A DNA stretch of 7,942 nt from Sulfurimonas sp. (GTDB taxonomy: Bacteria; Campylobacterota; Campylobacteria; Campylobacterales; Sulfurimonadaceae). The stretch spans positions 1 through 7,942 of the forward strand of contig JAUSKV010000310.1 in the NCBI GenBank assembly GCA_030646745.1, read 5' to 3'. This document shows, piece after piece, positions 1 through 6,987 of this stretch. Below the pieces are notes generated by a model. It saw only the letters and a program-made list of their open reading frames with translations. It searched no databases and had not been told where the DNA came from. The translations under genes and the position numbers were made by a program. Position 1 is the stretch's first letter. Every line of letters starts with the position of its first letter.

Positions 1-2302
1 TTTTGAAAAAAGGTTCTGACTCTTTTTGTGAGAGGATAGCATTAATCCATTGCGCCATGACAAGTGTTGTAAACGCGGCCGTCATAGCCATATCATGGGA
101 GTAGTTATGCGAGAGTAAATACAAAAACAGCCCCAGTACCATCACTGCCGTTACACAGGCAAACCAAACAATCCGATAAACCAAAATAGAGTCAAAAAAC
201 TGTCTGCTTAGCGGACGAACAGAGCGATGCATCACATCCCCCTCTTCTTTACATACGGCGAAAGTTTTATCACAGACACCATCCGTGACAATATTCACCC
301 ACAATATTTGAGTCGGATGAAGCGGAAGGGGGAGTGCCATCACGATTGCACAGGTGATAATAATAATTTCACCGAGACTTGTTGATAAAAGATAGAAAAT
401 CACCTTGCGAAGGTTGTCGGCGATTACTCTTCCTTGGCGGATTGCATTGATGATAACACCGAGATTGTTATCGACAATGACCATTTTGGCAGATGATTTA
501 GCCGCTTCGCTTCCGCTTCCCATGGCAATCCCCAAATCAGCTGCCTTAAGTGCCGGAACATCATTCACCCCATCGCCGGTGACTGCAACAACATCGCCCC
601 CTTTTTGCAAAATCCGGACGATTCGATATTTATGATCTGGCATGGCACGGGCAATAACAGAGGTGTGTTTTAAAGAGTCAAAAAGGGCATCATCGCTTAG
701 AGTCTCAATCTCTTTTCCCAAAAGAATCGAATCCTCCTCCTTCATCAAACCGACCTCTTTTGCAATGACACCTGCGGTAATCGGATTATCTCCCGTAATC
801 ATGATGAGACGAATCCCTGCATTTTTAGCGAGCATAATGGCTTCTTTAACCCCCTCTTTTGCTTTATCTGCGAATCCGATAAGACCTACCATGGTAATTT
901 TCCATTGATGAGGATCCTCCCATTCGCTATCGCTCACGCCAAACGCCAACACCCTCAATCCTTGCAATGCCATCTGATCATGCACATCGCCCAAAATTTT
1001 ACGCTCTTCTGCACTATTGGTGCTATGGGTCAAAAGTGCTTCGTATGCCCCTTTGACATGTAGTTTTTCAATATTATCGACACGATTCACCGTTGCCATC
1101 ATCCGCGATGCCGGATCAAAGGGGTGATCAAAAACACGCTCAAAAGTACTGTTAATGATGTCGAAATCGCTCTCAAGCCAACGGGCTAAAGCGATATCGA
1201 CGCTGTCCCCTTGGTGGTTTCGTGAATCGTTGCATAATGCCGCACATCGGCGTAACTGATTCATATCGAGGGCGAAAGACTCTTTTACCGATAATATCCC
1301 CTCGGTAATGGTTCCTGTTTTATCAGTCGCAATGAGGGTCGCACTCCCCAGTGATTCCACGGAGGGGAGATGACGCACCAGAATCTTATGATGACTCAGA
1401 CGATATGCTCCAATGGCCAATATAACGGTGATAACAATGGGAAGCCCCTCGGGAACGGCAGAAACCAGCTGTGCAAGCATAATCATAATCGTTTCATCAG
1501 CGCTGCGTCCTTGAAGTAGCGAGATTATTCCTAACACGAAAAGAATCGTGATAATTGCTCCCAAGAGTCTTGCCGATAAACGACGCATAGCCTGAGTAAG
1601 AGGAGAGTGAGGGGAGCGTTGCTGAGCCGCTTGTGCGATACGAGCCATAATCGTCAATTCTGCCGTCGCAAAAACAACACCGACCCCCTTTCCTCGAACA
1701 ACCGATGTACCGGAAAAAAGACAGTTTTTTTGTTCATAAAGCAACGCTGTTTGGGCTAAAATAGGTTCGCTTACTTTATCACATGCCAAGGATTCTCCGG
1801 TCAACAGTGCTTCATCGACCTGCAACGCAAACGATTGCAACAGACGCATATCGGCAGGTACTACATCCCCCTCTCTTATTATGACAATATCCCCGGGGAC
1901 AAGTTCTCGAGAAGGAAGCGTGGTTTCAATGCCATTGCGTAAAACACGAGAATGGCTCTCTGTGAGTTTTTGAAGCGACCTAATAGAAGTTTCTGCCTTT
2001 AGCTCTTGATAAAAGCCCAATAGCGCATTGATGATGAGGATAAATGAAATAATAATTGCATCTTTGGTGTGATCCATAAATGCACTAATAGCTGCTGCTG
2101 CCACTAAAATAAGCACTATAGGACTGGCAAATTGATTTAAAAAAATTGCTACTTTGGAACTCTCTTCTTCAGTCAAAACATTGGGACCAAACTCTTCATA
2201 ACGCTTTTGAGCATCAACAATATCTAATCCATCAAAGGTAGTATTTAAATCTAAAAGTAAATCATCTATCTTTTGAGCCCATGGCAAGTGAGAGGGTGTC
2301 AT
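1..2302 (-). CDS. P-type cation-transporting ATPase, Ca2+-ATPase-like (P-II type), C-terminus beyond the window
   Basis: Inner-membrane ATP-driven cation pump. The frame is open for 767 codons from the ATG at 2302 to the window edge; such pumps are usually near 900 residues, so roughly the last 100 (final membrane helices) are missing. The order is classical: cation-ATPase N-terminal region (about 8-50), M1/M2 (about 51-100), actuator loop with TGES (168-171), M3/M4 with PEGLP (284-288), phosphorylation motif DKTGT (D327), nucleotide-binding KGA (417-419), TGD (503-505), hinge TGDGVND (575-581), then M5/M6. E285 in M4 and N670/T673/D674 in M6 match SERCA Ca2+ ligands, and M5 keeps a glutamate (E645). 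After D674 the helix reads GVCDKTF, unlike SERCA or PMR1. Ca2+ (or Mn2+) is the likely substrate but is not proven. The start codon overlaps the dgkA stop as ATGA. No clear Shine-Dalgarno is visible, so translation probably depends on coupling. Confidence 0.93.
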   Translation of the reverse strand, partial: MTPSHLPWAQKIDDLLLDLNTTFDGLDIVDAQKRYEEFGPNVLTEEESSKVAIFLNQFASPIVLILVAAAAISAFMDHTKDAIIISFILIINALLGFYQELKAETSIRSLQKLTESHSRVLRNGIETTLPSRELVPGDIVIIREGDVVPADMRLLQSFALQVDEALLTGESLACDKVSEPILAQTALLYEQKNCLFSGTSVVRGKGVGVVFATAELTIMARIAQAAQQRSPHSPLTQAMRRLSARLLGAIITILFVLGIISLLQGRSADETIMIMLAQLVSAVPEGLPIVITVILAIGAYRLSHHKILVRHLPSVESLGSATLIATDKTGTITEGILSVKESFALDMNQLRRCAALCNDSRNHQGDSVDIALARWLESDFDIINSTFERVFDHPFDPASRMMATVNRVDNIEKLHVKGAYEALLTHSTNSAEERKILGDVHDQMALQGLRVLAFGVSDSEWEDPHQWKITMVGLIGFADKAKEGVKEAIMLAKNAGIRLIMITGDNPITAGVIAKEVGLMKEEDSILLGKEIETLSDDALFDSLKHTSVIARAMPDHKYRIVRILQKGGDVVAVTGDGVNDVPALKAADLGIAMGSGSEAAKSSAKMVIVDNNLGVIINAIRQGRVIADNLRKVIFYLLSTSLGEIIIITCAIVMALPLPLHPTQILWVNIVTDGVCDKTFAVCKEEGDVMHRSVRPLSRQFFDSILVYRIVWFACVTAVMVLGLFLYLLSHNYSHDMAMTAAFTTLVMAQWINAILSQKESEPFFK

Positions 2303-2688
2303 AGCATAAAGACTTTTATTACTTTCATCACTTCCAGAGATATAGTGATTATCCAGACAAAAATGGCAATTCCGGCAGCCGCAGCCGCAATGTCTTTGAT
2401 AATACCGATTTTTTCATCGTAACGGGTTTCCATAAAATCACAAACTGCCTCAATGGAGGTGTTGAAGAGTTCCGCTGATAGCATGACTCCGGTAGAGAGG
2501 ATGATTAATGAAGCATCCACCCACTCATTGAAAATAAAAACAGGTATGAGTATAACAACCGAGACCACGATTTTATACATGACACTGAAATCATAGAGTA
2601 CAGCAAAACGTAAACCCGAAAGGATAATTTTAAATTTTCGCAGAGGGTGATAGCCATGTTCACCCGTATCTAAGAACTTGTTTTTCAT
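2299..2688 (-). CDS. dgkA: Diacylglycerol kinase / undecaprenol kinase family membrane protein
   Basis: Small integral membrane kinase of the DgkA family. It phosphorylates diacylglycerol to phosphatidic acid, or undecaprenol to undecaprenyl phosphate, using ATP. The product is 129 residues (E. coli DgkA is about 120). Three membrane helices lie near 37-54, 56-74 and 100-118. The family signature is present at 73-84: E73, N76, E80 and D84, matching E. coli E69, N72, E76 and D80; K98-D99 match E. coli K94-D95. The E. coli E28 position appears to be Asp (D33), tentative without an alignment. An ATG 45 bases further upstream is in frame, but it lies inside the PAP2 gene and lacks this support: the 2688 start has AGGGGG at 2695-2700 with 6-nt spacing and forms an ATGA overlap with the PAP2 stop. 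Whether the lipid is diacylglycerol or undecaprenol cannot be told from sequence. Confidence 0.93.
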   Translation of the reverse strand: MKNKFLDTGEHGYHPLRKFKIILSGLRFAVLYDFSVMYKIVVSVVILIPVFIFNEWVDASLIILSTGVMLSAELFNTSIEAVCDFMETRYDEKIGIIKDIAAAAAGIAIFVWIITISLEVMKVIKVFML

Positions 2689-3323
2689 GCTAATCCCCCT
2701 GATTTTATTACCAATATGGCTATGCAACTCCAAGCAATCGCAATGAGAGCTCCGGCAATGACATCGGTTGGAAAATGAACCTGCAGATACATTCGTGAGA
2801 GTGCGACCCCCGATGCAATAAAGAGCAATACTCCCGTGAACAGATTGTCAGATAGAGAGCTTCCATTGTGAACCATGAGCCAGAACAATAGGGTAAAGGT
2901 AACAATCTGAGAAGTATGGGCACTAGGAAAAGAGGGGTCAATCGGCAGTTCGTTGATGGTAGAAAAAAAACGGGGTCGTTTTCGATCGAGCCGGTATTTG
3001 AGGATATATGTTGTAAAAAATGCACCCCAAAATCCAATTCCCAAAAATTTCTCAACATTTTCAAAATAGTGTGAAAGAGTGAGAATAAGGATGAGATAAA
3101 GAGGCAGCAGTATCCACAAAGAGCCTAGCCATGTGAGAGAGGAAAAGAAGTTGTCCAGAGTCCGATTTTTTATTTTGTGAAACCAGTGCAACACATTTTG
3201 ATCGAACTCTGCCAAATGACCGTTACGCATAGAGAAAGTCAGAACGATAAAAGCACTCATAGCAATAATAAGAACAGTAAATAGCCATCGTTCATCGAGA
3301 GTGATTTTTTCATTGAATTGCAT
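2685..3323 (-). CDS. PAP2-family membrane lipid phosphatase
   Basis: Integral membrane phosphatase of the PAP2 / type 2 phosphatidic acid phosphatase family (PgpB, BcrC and LpxE relatives), 212 residues. All three motifs are intact: KX6RP at K109...R116-P117; PSxH as P133-S134-A135-H136; and SRX5HX3D at S176-R177...H183...D187. The two histidines and the arginines form the phosphohistidine active site in this family. About six hydrophobic helices lie near 14-31, 62-83, 94-110, 137-151, 160-176 and 187-206. Possible substrates are undecaprenyl pyrophosphate, phosphatidylglycerophosphate, phosphatidate or lipid A phosphate; the sequence does not decide. Coupling to a DgkA kinase suggests lipid-carrier or diacylglycerol/phosphatidate recycling. 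The ATG at 3323 is chosen because GAGGG (3330-3334) sits 6 nt upstream. It is the first gene of the minus-strand operon. Confidence 0.93.
   Translation of the reverse strand: MQFNEKITLDERWLFTVLIIAMSAFIVLTFSMRNGHLAEFDQNVLHWFHKIKNRTLDNFFSSLTWLGSLWILLPLYLILILTLSHYFENVEKFLGIGFWGAFFTTYILKYRLDRKRPRFFSTINELPIDPSFPSAHTSQIVTFTLLFWLMVHNGSSLSDNLFTGVLLFIASGVALSRMYLQVHFPTDVIAGALIAIAWSCIAILVIKSGGLA
2695..2700 (-). promoter_or_regulatory. Ribosome binding site deciding the dgkA start
   Basis: AGGGGG on the minus strand lies 6 nt upstream of the ATG at 2688, inside the last codons of the PAP2 gene. It favours this internal start over the in-frame ATG at 2733. Confidence 0.7.
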
Positions 3324-3329
3324 AATTTT

Positions 3330-3334
3330 CCCTC
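3330..3334 (-). promoter_or_regulatory. Ribosome binding site of the PAP2 gene
   Basis: On the minus strand GAGGG, inside AAAGAGGGA, stands 6 nt before the ATG at 3323. It supports that start as the first codon of the operon. Confidence 0.7.
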
Positions 3335-3364
3335 TTTATTTATGTCTCTTCTCTATTTTTGAAA

Positions 3365-3378
3365 GATGTTTAAACATC
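3365..3378. promoter_or_regulatory. Perfect 14-bp palindrome, candidate operator upstream of the PAP2 operon
   Basis: GATGTTTAAACATC is its own reverse complement and lies 42-55 nt before the PAP2 start codon, in the divergent intergenic region. Perfect dyads of this size are typical of dimeric regulator sites, but AT-rich DNA produces them by chance. No regulator gene is adjacent, and there is no second copy in the window that I noticed. Function is inferred only. Confidence 0.3.
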
Positions 3379-3388
3379 ACAAACAAAA

Positions 3389-3394
3389 TGTATC
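3389..3394 (-). promoter_or_regulatory. Weak -10 candidate for the minus-strand operon
   Basis: GATACA on the minus strand is 66 nt or more upstream of the PAP2 ATG. Transcription from it would begin a few bases before the 14-bp palindrome at 3365-3378. No convincing -35 hexamer is seen, which is common in Campylobacterota promoters. An alternative -10 is TATGAT at 3430-3435 on the same strand. Confidence 0.25.
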
Positions 3395-3511
3395 CTCTCT
3401 GATGATTAATATTAATTTTTTTGTAAAAAATCATACATTAAAGTCTCTGCATTTTTGCTTATGAATGCGTTGGTATTACACTCTCAAACCACTCTTTCAA
3501 CATAATTCAAG

Positions 3512-3517
3512 TATAAT
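3512..3517 (+). promoter_or_regulatory. -10 box of the DUF234-dksA-tex operon
   Basis: A perfect TATAAT on the plus strand would place the transcript start near 3524 and give a leader of about 19 nt before the ATG at 3543. No good -35 is seen; in Campylobacterota this element is often replaced by weak T-rich periodicity. The position lies downstream of the alternative ATG at 3465, which argues against that longer start. Confidence 0.55.
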
Positions 3518-3542
3518 TACAAAAACAAAAAAAGGCTTCTCC

Positions 3543-4454
3543 ATGGCAAAATACCCTACGCTTTTAGAACAGTTTCGCTCATTTTATTATCAAAATAATC
3601 CCAAAGACCTTGAAGAGGCAATTGAATATTTTTCTATTTTTGGCGGAATGGGATGGGATGTTGATACATCGGTGCCGCCGATTAACCTCATCGAAAGTAA
3701 GCTTTTGAAAAACTACACCTACATTCATGGTGATATTACAAAGGTTACAAAGAGCGATAAAATCAGCCATGCGCTTCTCAGCGGAGTAGCTTCGGGAGAC
3801 CGTCGCACACACTCTGCGTTTAAGAGGGCTCGCATCACAGAAGCTGAGGGAGAGAGTGTAATCGACTCCCTTTGTGAGATGGGATTTATGAGCATTGAAA
3901 AGTCATTAGAAACTCCTCCAAACGGTGAGGAGATAGCAGACAAACTCAACTTCTCCGTACCTTTTATGCGTTTTTGGTTTGCCTTTATTTCACCCTATTT
4001 TAAAAGCATTAAAGAGGGAGATTTCAAAGAGGTCAAAGAGAAGTTTGCCAACCGTGAGAGCGGATTTTCTAACCTTATTTTTGAAAGACTCTCAAAAGAG
4101 CTGCTAAAGAAGAGCTTCAAAGAAGACCGCATTGTCGAAATAGGAAGCTATTGGGACAGAGATGTCGAGATAGATATTTTGGCAAAAACAAAGTCCGGCA
4201 AAATCATAGCCGGAGCCTGCAAATATTCAAACTCAAAAGCAAATAAAAAGGAACTTGCAAAGCTCAAAGAGAAGTGTGAGGCGGCCGAGCTTACGCCCGA
4301 TATTTTCGTGCTTTTTTCTAAAAGCGGTTTTTCTAACGAGCTTAAAAATGAAAAAGGCGATGACCTGAAACTCTATTCACTCAAAAACTTTAAAACACTT
4401 GTAGAAGATTTAAGTGAAAAAGATTTTATAGAGTGCATCGGGAAGAGATACTAA
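3543..4454 (+). CDS. Stand-alone DUF234-type protein (winged helix plus nuclease-fold-like C-terminal domain, no AAA ATPase)
   Basis: A 303-residue soluble protein with no signal peptide or membrane helix. Residues about 74-122 look like a winged-helix segment (RRTHSAFKRARI at 88-99). Residues about 140-290 resemble DUF234, the C-terminal domain of archaeal-type STAND/AAA ATPases, with FWFAF near 144-148, an F-E helix around 180-187, then WDRDVEIDIL (D211) and ACKYSN (K227). The usual N-terminal P-loop ATPase is absent. DUF234 has a restriction-endonuclease-like fold. Here the E of the expected E-x-K is alanine (A225), so nuclease activity is doubtful. An in-frame ATG at 3465 exists, but the -10 box at 3512-3517 lies after it, so 3543 is preferred; AAAGG near 3531-3535 is a weak ribosome site. 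The gene stops 4 nt before the dksA-like gene. Biological role unknown; DNA binding is only inferred. Confidence 0.8.
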   Translation: MAKYPTLLEQFRSFYYQNNPKDLEEAIEYFSIFGGMGWDVDTSVPPINLIESKLLKNYTYIHGDITKVTKSDKISHALLSGVASGDRRTHSAFKRARITEAEGESVIDSLCEMGFMSIEKSLETPPNGEEIADKLNFSVPFMRFWFAFISPYFKSIKEGDFKEVKEKFANRESGFSNLIFERLSKELLKKSFKEDRIVEIGSYWDRDVEIDILAKTKSGKIIAGACKYSNSKANKKELAKLKEKCEAAELTPDIFVLFSKSGFSNELKNEKGDDLKLYSLKNFKTLVEDLSEKDFIECIGKRY

Positions 4455-4458
4455 AAAT

Positions 4459-4815
4459 ATGACTTTAGCACAAAAAGAAGAGCTGAAAAAGAAGATTTCA
4501 GAAGATTTGGACTCCCTAGAGCGTGAAGTAATCGAGCTTGAAGAGAAGACGAAGCCCATAGTTCCGGACTGTTGCATCGGGAGTGATGAACGCTTCGAGA
4601 TGATGAGCGAACAAGAAGTTTTTGAACGCATCTTGTATGAAGCAAAAATACGAATCACAAAACTAAAATATAGTATAAACAGAATAGACAGAGAAGAGTA
4701 CGGCATATGTATGGAGTGTGAAGAAGATATTCCCTACCAGCGACTTTTGATACTTCCGGAATCAAGCTACTGCACCAAGTGCGCTTCAGATTTACAAAAA
4801 AGAGCAACCAAATGA
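4459..4815 (+). CDS. DksA/TraR-family zinc-finger RNA polymerase regulator
   Basis: A 118-residue protein of the DksA/TraR family, which binds in the RNA polymerase secondary channel and, with ppGpp, tunes promoters such as those of rRNA. Two charged helices (about 4-31 and 45-78) would form the coiled-coil arm. A complete C4 zinc finger follows: C84-x2-C87 and C105-x2-C108. E. coli DksA has 151 residues; a shorter form is usual in Campylobacterota. The tip between the helices (about 34-46) holds an extra Cys pair (C38-C39), D43 and E44, and has no clear match to the E. coli tip motif DxxDxA, so its activity may differ. It could be the cell's DksA or a paralogue, so I leave the symbol blank. 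It follows the DUF234 gene by 4 nt and overlaps tex by ATGA. Confidence 0.9.
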   Translation: MTLAQKEELKKKISEDLDSLEREVIELEEKTKPIVPDCCIGSDERFEMMSEQEVFERILYEAKIRITKLKYSINRIDREEYGICMECEEDIPYQRLLILPESSYCTKCASDLQKRATK

Positions 4816-6923
4816 ACAATTTAATAAACCTATTAGTAAAAAAAACAGCTCTTAAAAAAGAGTATATAGAAAATATTTTAAAACTTTTAGAGGAGGGTTC
4901 GACCATTCCCTTCATCGCACGATACCGCAAAGAGATGACCGGAGGAGCGGACGATGAAGTGCTCCGTGATTTTGAGACTTTCTACACTAGCAGTAAAAAA
5001 CTTTTAGAACGCAAAGAGGAAATTTCAAGACTTATTCACGAGAGAGCAACCCTGACTGAGGCAATCAAAAAGAGCATAGAAGAAGCGGACAGTTTGAGGG
5101 TTTTGGAAGATATTTACCGTCCATATAAAGAGAAAAAAAGCTCCCGCGCCGCTACTGCCATAGAAAACGGTTTAACTCCGTTAGCCGATACTTTAGAGAG
5201 TGCAAAATTCTCGCTTCAAGAGCTACTTTTACATGCAAAGAGTTTTGTAAAAGGTGCTGTAACTTCGGAGGATGAAGCGATAAAAGGGGCGCAAGATATT
5301 TTGGCAGAGCGATACTCCGACTTACCAAAAGAGCGAGAAGCCTTGCGAAACATGATGATGCGCCATGGAGTGCTGGAGATAAAAAGAAGTAAAACCTTTG
5401 ATGAGAACGGGACTTTTAAAAACTTCGGTGCCAAAGATGCAAAGAGTGAAAAAGTTGCTTACATGCCATCTCACCGCTACTTAGCGATTATGCGCGGCGT
5501 AAAAGAGAAGGAGCTCTCTGTAAAAATTAGTATCGATACGGAGCATGTGGAAGAGAATATCAAGCAGTATAAAATTCCACGCAACGCTTCTAGCTCTAAA
5601 GAACTACTTTTTGAGGCTTACAAAGATGGACTGAAACGGCTTCTGCTTCCCTCAATAGAAAGAGAAGTTCAGGCGGAGTTAAAAGAGAAGGCCGACATCT
5701 CCGCAATCGCTGTTTTCGGTAAAAATCTCAACCAGCTTCTCATGACTCCTCCTGTTACAAAAAGGGTTCTTTTAGGCGTTGACCCTGCTTTTAGGTCTGG
5801 CTGCAAACTGGCTGTGATTGATGAAAACGGCAACTATCTCGAATCTGCAGTCATCTACCCGACAGAGCCGCAAAAAGATTATGAAAACTCCAAAAAGAAG
5901 ATTTTGCAGCTCGTGGGCAAATATAACATAACAGGCATTGCCATAGGAAACGGGACAGGTTCAAGAGAGACGCAAGAGTTTTTTGCCCGCATCAACAAAG
6001 AGGAGAATGCAAAGCTGAGCTACACCGTTGTTTCAGAGGCCGGGGCTTCGGTCTATTCCGCTTCAAAAATTGCATCCGAAGAGTACCCGAATCTTGATGT
6101 GACAATCAGAGGTGCCATATCAATCGCTGCGAGACTCAGAGACCCAATGGCGGCACTTGTGAAGATTGACCCGAAATCTCTTGGAATTGGGCAGTATCAG
6201 CATGATGTTGACCAAAAGCTTTTAGAAAAAAAACTGACGGATGTCACGCAAGACCTTGTAAACCGCGTGGGTGTTGATATAAACTCCGCCTCCGCTTCGC
6301 TGCTCTCCTATGTTGCCGGAGTGGGTGCAAAAGTTGCACAGAACATCATCGCCCACAGAGAAGAGCATGGTTACTTTATAAGCAAAGAGCAGCTCCTCAA
6401 AGTCAAAGGCTTAGGCAAAAAAGCGTATGAACAGGCGGCGGGATTTATCCGCATCAAAGATGGCAAAAGCATTTTTGACAACAGCGGAATCCACCCTGAG
6501 AGTTATGAAATTGCGAAAAAGCTTGACGATTTGGATTTGGACAAAATAGATATTGATGAAAAAGCTATCTCTTTACATGTAGGAGTTGAAACACTCAAAG
6601 ACATAGTCAAAGAGCTTAAGAAACCTGGCTTTGACCCACGGGAGGAGCTTCCTGCAATTCCATTTAAAGATGACATTACGGACATAAAAATGCTGAATGT
6701 CGGCAGTTTTGTCTCCGGCATTGTGCGAAACATTGCTGATTTTGGGGCTTTTGTGGATATTGGACTAAAAAATGACGGAATGATACATATCTCAAAGATG
6801 AGTGCTTCGCGCATCTCCCACCCGCTTGAAGTGCTCTCACTTAACCAATATCTGCCGCAAATTGAAGTTATCTCCATCGACCATGAAAAGGGTAAAGTCG
6901 GATTAAGTCTTGTTGAGAGCTAA
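4812..6923 (+). CDS. tex: Tex family transcription accessory / S1 RNA-binding protein
   Basis: Cytoplasmic nucleic-acid-binding protein of the Tex/YhgF family (bacterial relative of Spt6), 703 residues. Seen in order: an N-terminal helical region with TIPFIARYRKEMTGG at 31-45; the YqgF/RNase H-like domain with GVDPAFRSGCKLAVID (322-337), GNGTGSRETQEF (379-390) and SEAGASVYS (408-416); the linker RGAISIAARLRDP (433-445) and GIGQYQHDV (458-466); helix-hairpin-helix motifs about 484-548; and an S1 domain about 626-701. E. coli and Pseudomonas homologues run to about 770-790 residues; this one stops right after S1 and lacks their tail. P. aeruginosa Tex binds nucleic acid and no nuclease activity was found for its YqgF domain. 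The start at 4812 overlaps the dksA-like stop as ATGA. The in-frame ATG at 4779 adds 11 residues not expected in the family. Confidence 0.97.
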   Translation: MNNLINLLVKKTALKKEYIENILKLLEEGSTIPFIARYRKEMTGGADDEVLRDFETFYTSSKKLLERKEEISRLIHERATLTEAIKKSIEEADSLRVLEDIYRPYKEKKSSRAATAIENGLTPLADTLESAKFSLQELLLHAKSFVKGAVTSEDEAIKGAQDILAERYSDLPKEREALRNMMMRHGVLEIKRSKTFDENGTFKNFGAKDAKSEKVAYMPSHRYLAIMRGVKEKELSVKISIDTEHVEENIKQYKIPRNASSSKELLFEAYKDGLKRLLLPSIEREVQAELKEKADISAIAVFGKNLNQLLMTPPVTKRVLLGVDPAFRSGCKLAVIDENGNYLESAVIYPTEPQKDYENSKKKILQLVGKYNITGIAIGNGTGSRETQEFFARINKEENAKLSYTVVSEAGASVYSASKIASEEYPNLDVTIRGAISIAARLRDPMAALVKIDPKSLGIGQYQHDVDQKLLEKKLTDVTQDLVNRVGVDINSASASLLSYVAGVGAKVAQNIIAHREEHGYFISKEQLLKVKGLGKKAYEQAAGFIRIKDGKSIFDNSGIHPESYEIAKKLDDLDLDKIDIDEKAISLHVGVETLKDIVKELKKPGFDPREELPAIPFKDDITDIKMLNVGSFVSGIVRNIADFGAFVDIGLKNDGMIHISKMSASRISHPLEVLSLNQYLPQIEVISIDHEKGKVGLSLVES

Positions 6924-6939
6924 TTTATATTTTTATCAA

Positions 6940-6968
6940 AATAACACTATGGTATGATATGTGTTATT
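6940..6968. repeat. Inverted repeat with 8-bp arms between tex and the response regulator gene
   Basis: AATAACAC (6940-6947) and GTGTTATT (6961-6968) are exact reverse complements around a 13-nt loop. No T-run follows the right arm on the plus strand, so a standard intrinsic terminator is unlikely. The loop contains the candidate -10 TATGAT of the next gene, so an operator is possible. The arms are AT-rich and could be chance. Confidence 0.35.
6953..6958 (+). promoter_or_regulatory. Candidate -10 box of the response regulator gene
   Basis: TATGAT, 44 nt before the TTG start at 7002, sits below a T-rich stretch (6924-6935) and inside the loop of the inverted repeat at 6940-6968. Transcription would start near 6965. 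No -35 consensus is visible. Confidence 0.35.
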
Positions 6969-6987
6969 AGATACAAAAAAAGAGGGT

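Noticed and set aside
405..908. Two plus-strand reading frames (405-635 and 642-908)
   Set aside because: Both are antisense to the well-supported P-type ATPase, in the segment coding for its TGD and GDGVND motifs. Their products are low-complexity and match no family I know.
2720..3064. Minus-strand frame of 114 codons inside the PAP2 gene
   Set aside because: It is an alternative frame of the PAP2 gene, whose three catalytic motifs prove the other frame.
3465..3542. Longer N-terminus for the DUF234-type protein from the ATG at 3465
   Set aside because: The extra 26 residues contain the TATAAT promoter box in their coding stretch, have no ribosome site and look unlike a protein start.
4410..4930. 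Minus-strand frames opposite the dksA-like gene and the start of tex
   Set aside because: They are antisense to genes with clear zinc-finger and Tex motifs. The products are rich in Ser, Phe and Leu, as expected of shadow frames.
6940..6985. Intrinsic terminator after tex
   Set aside because: The hairpin arms are AT-rich, the loop is 13 nt and the right arm is followed by ATACAAAAAAAG rather than a T-run on the plus strand.
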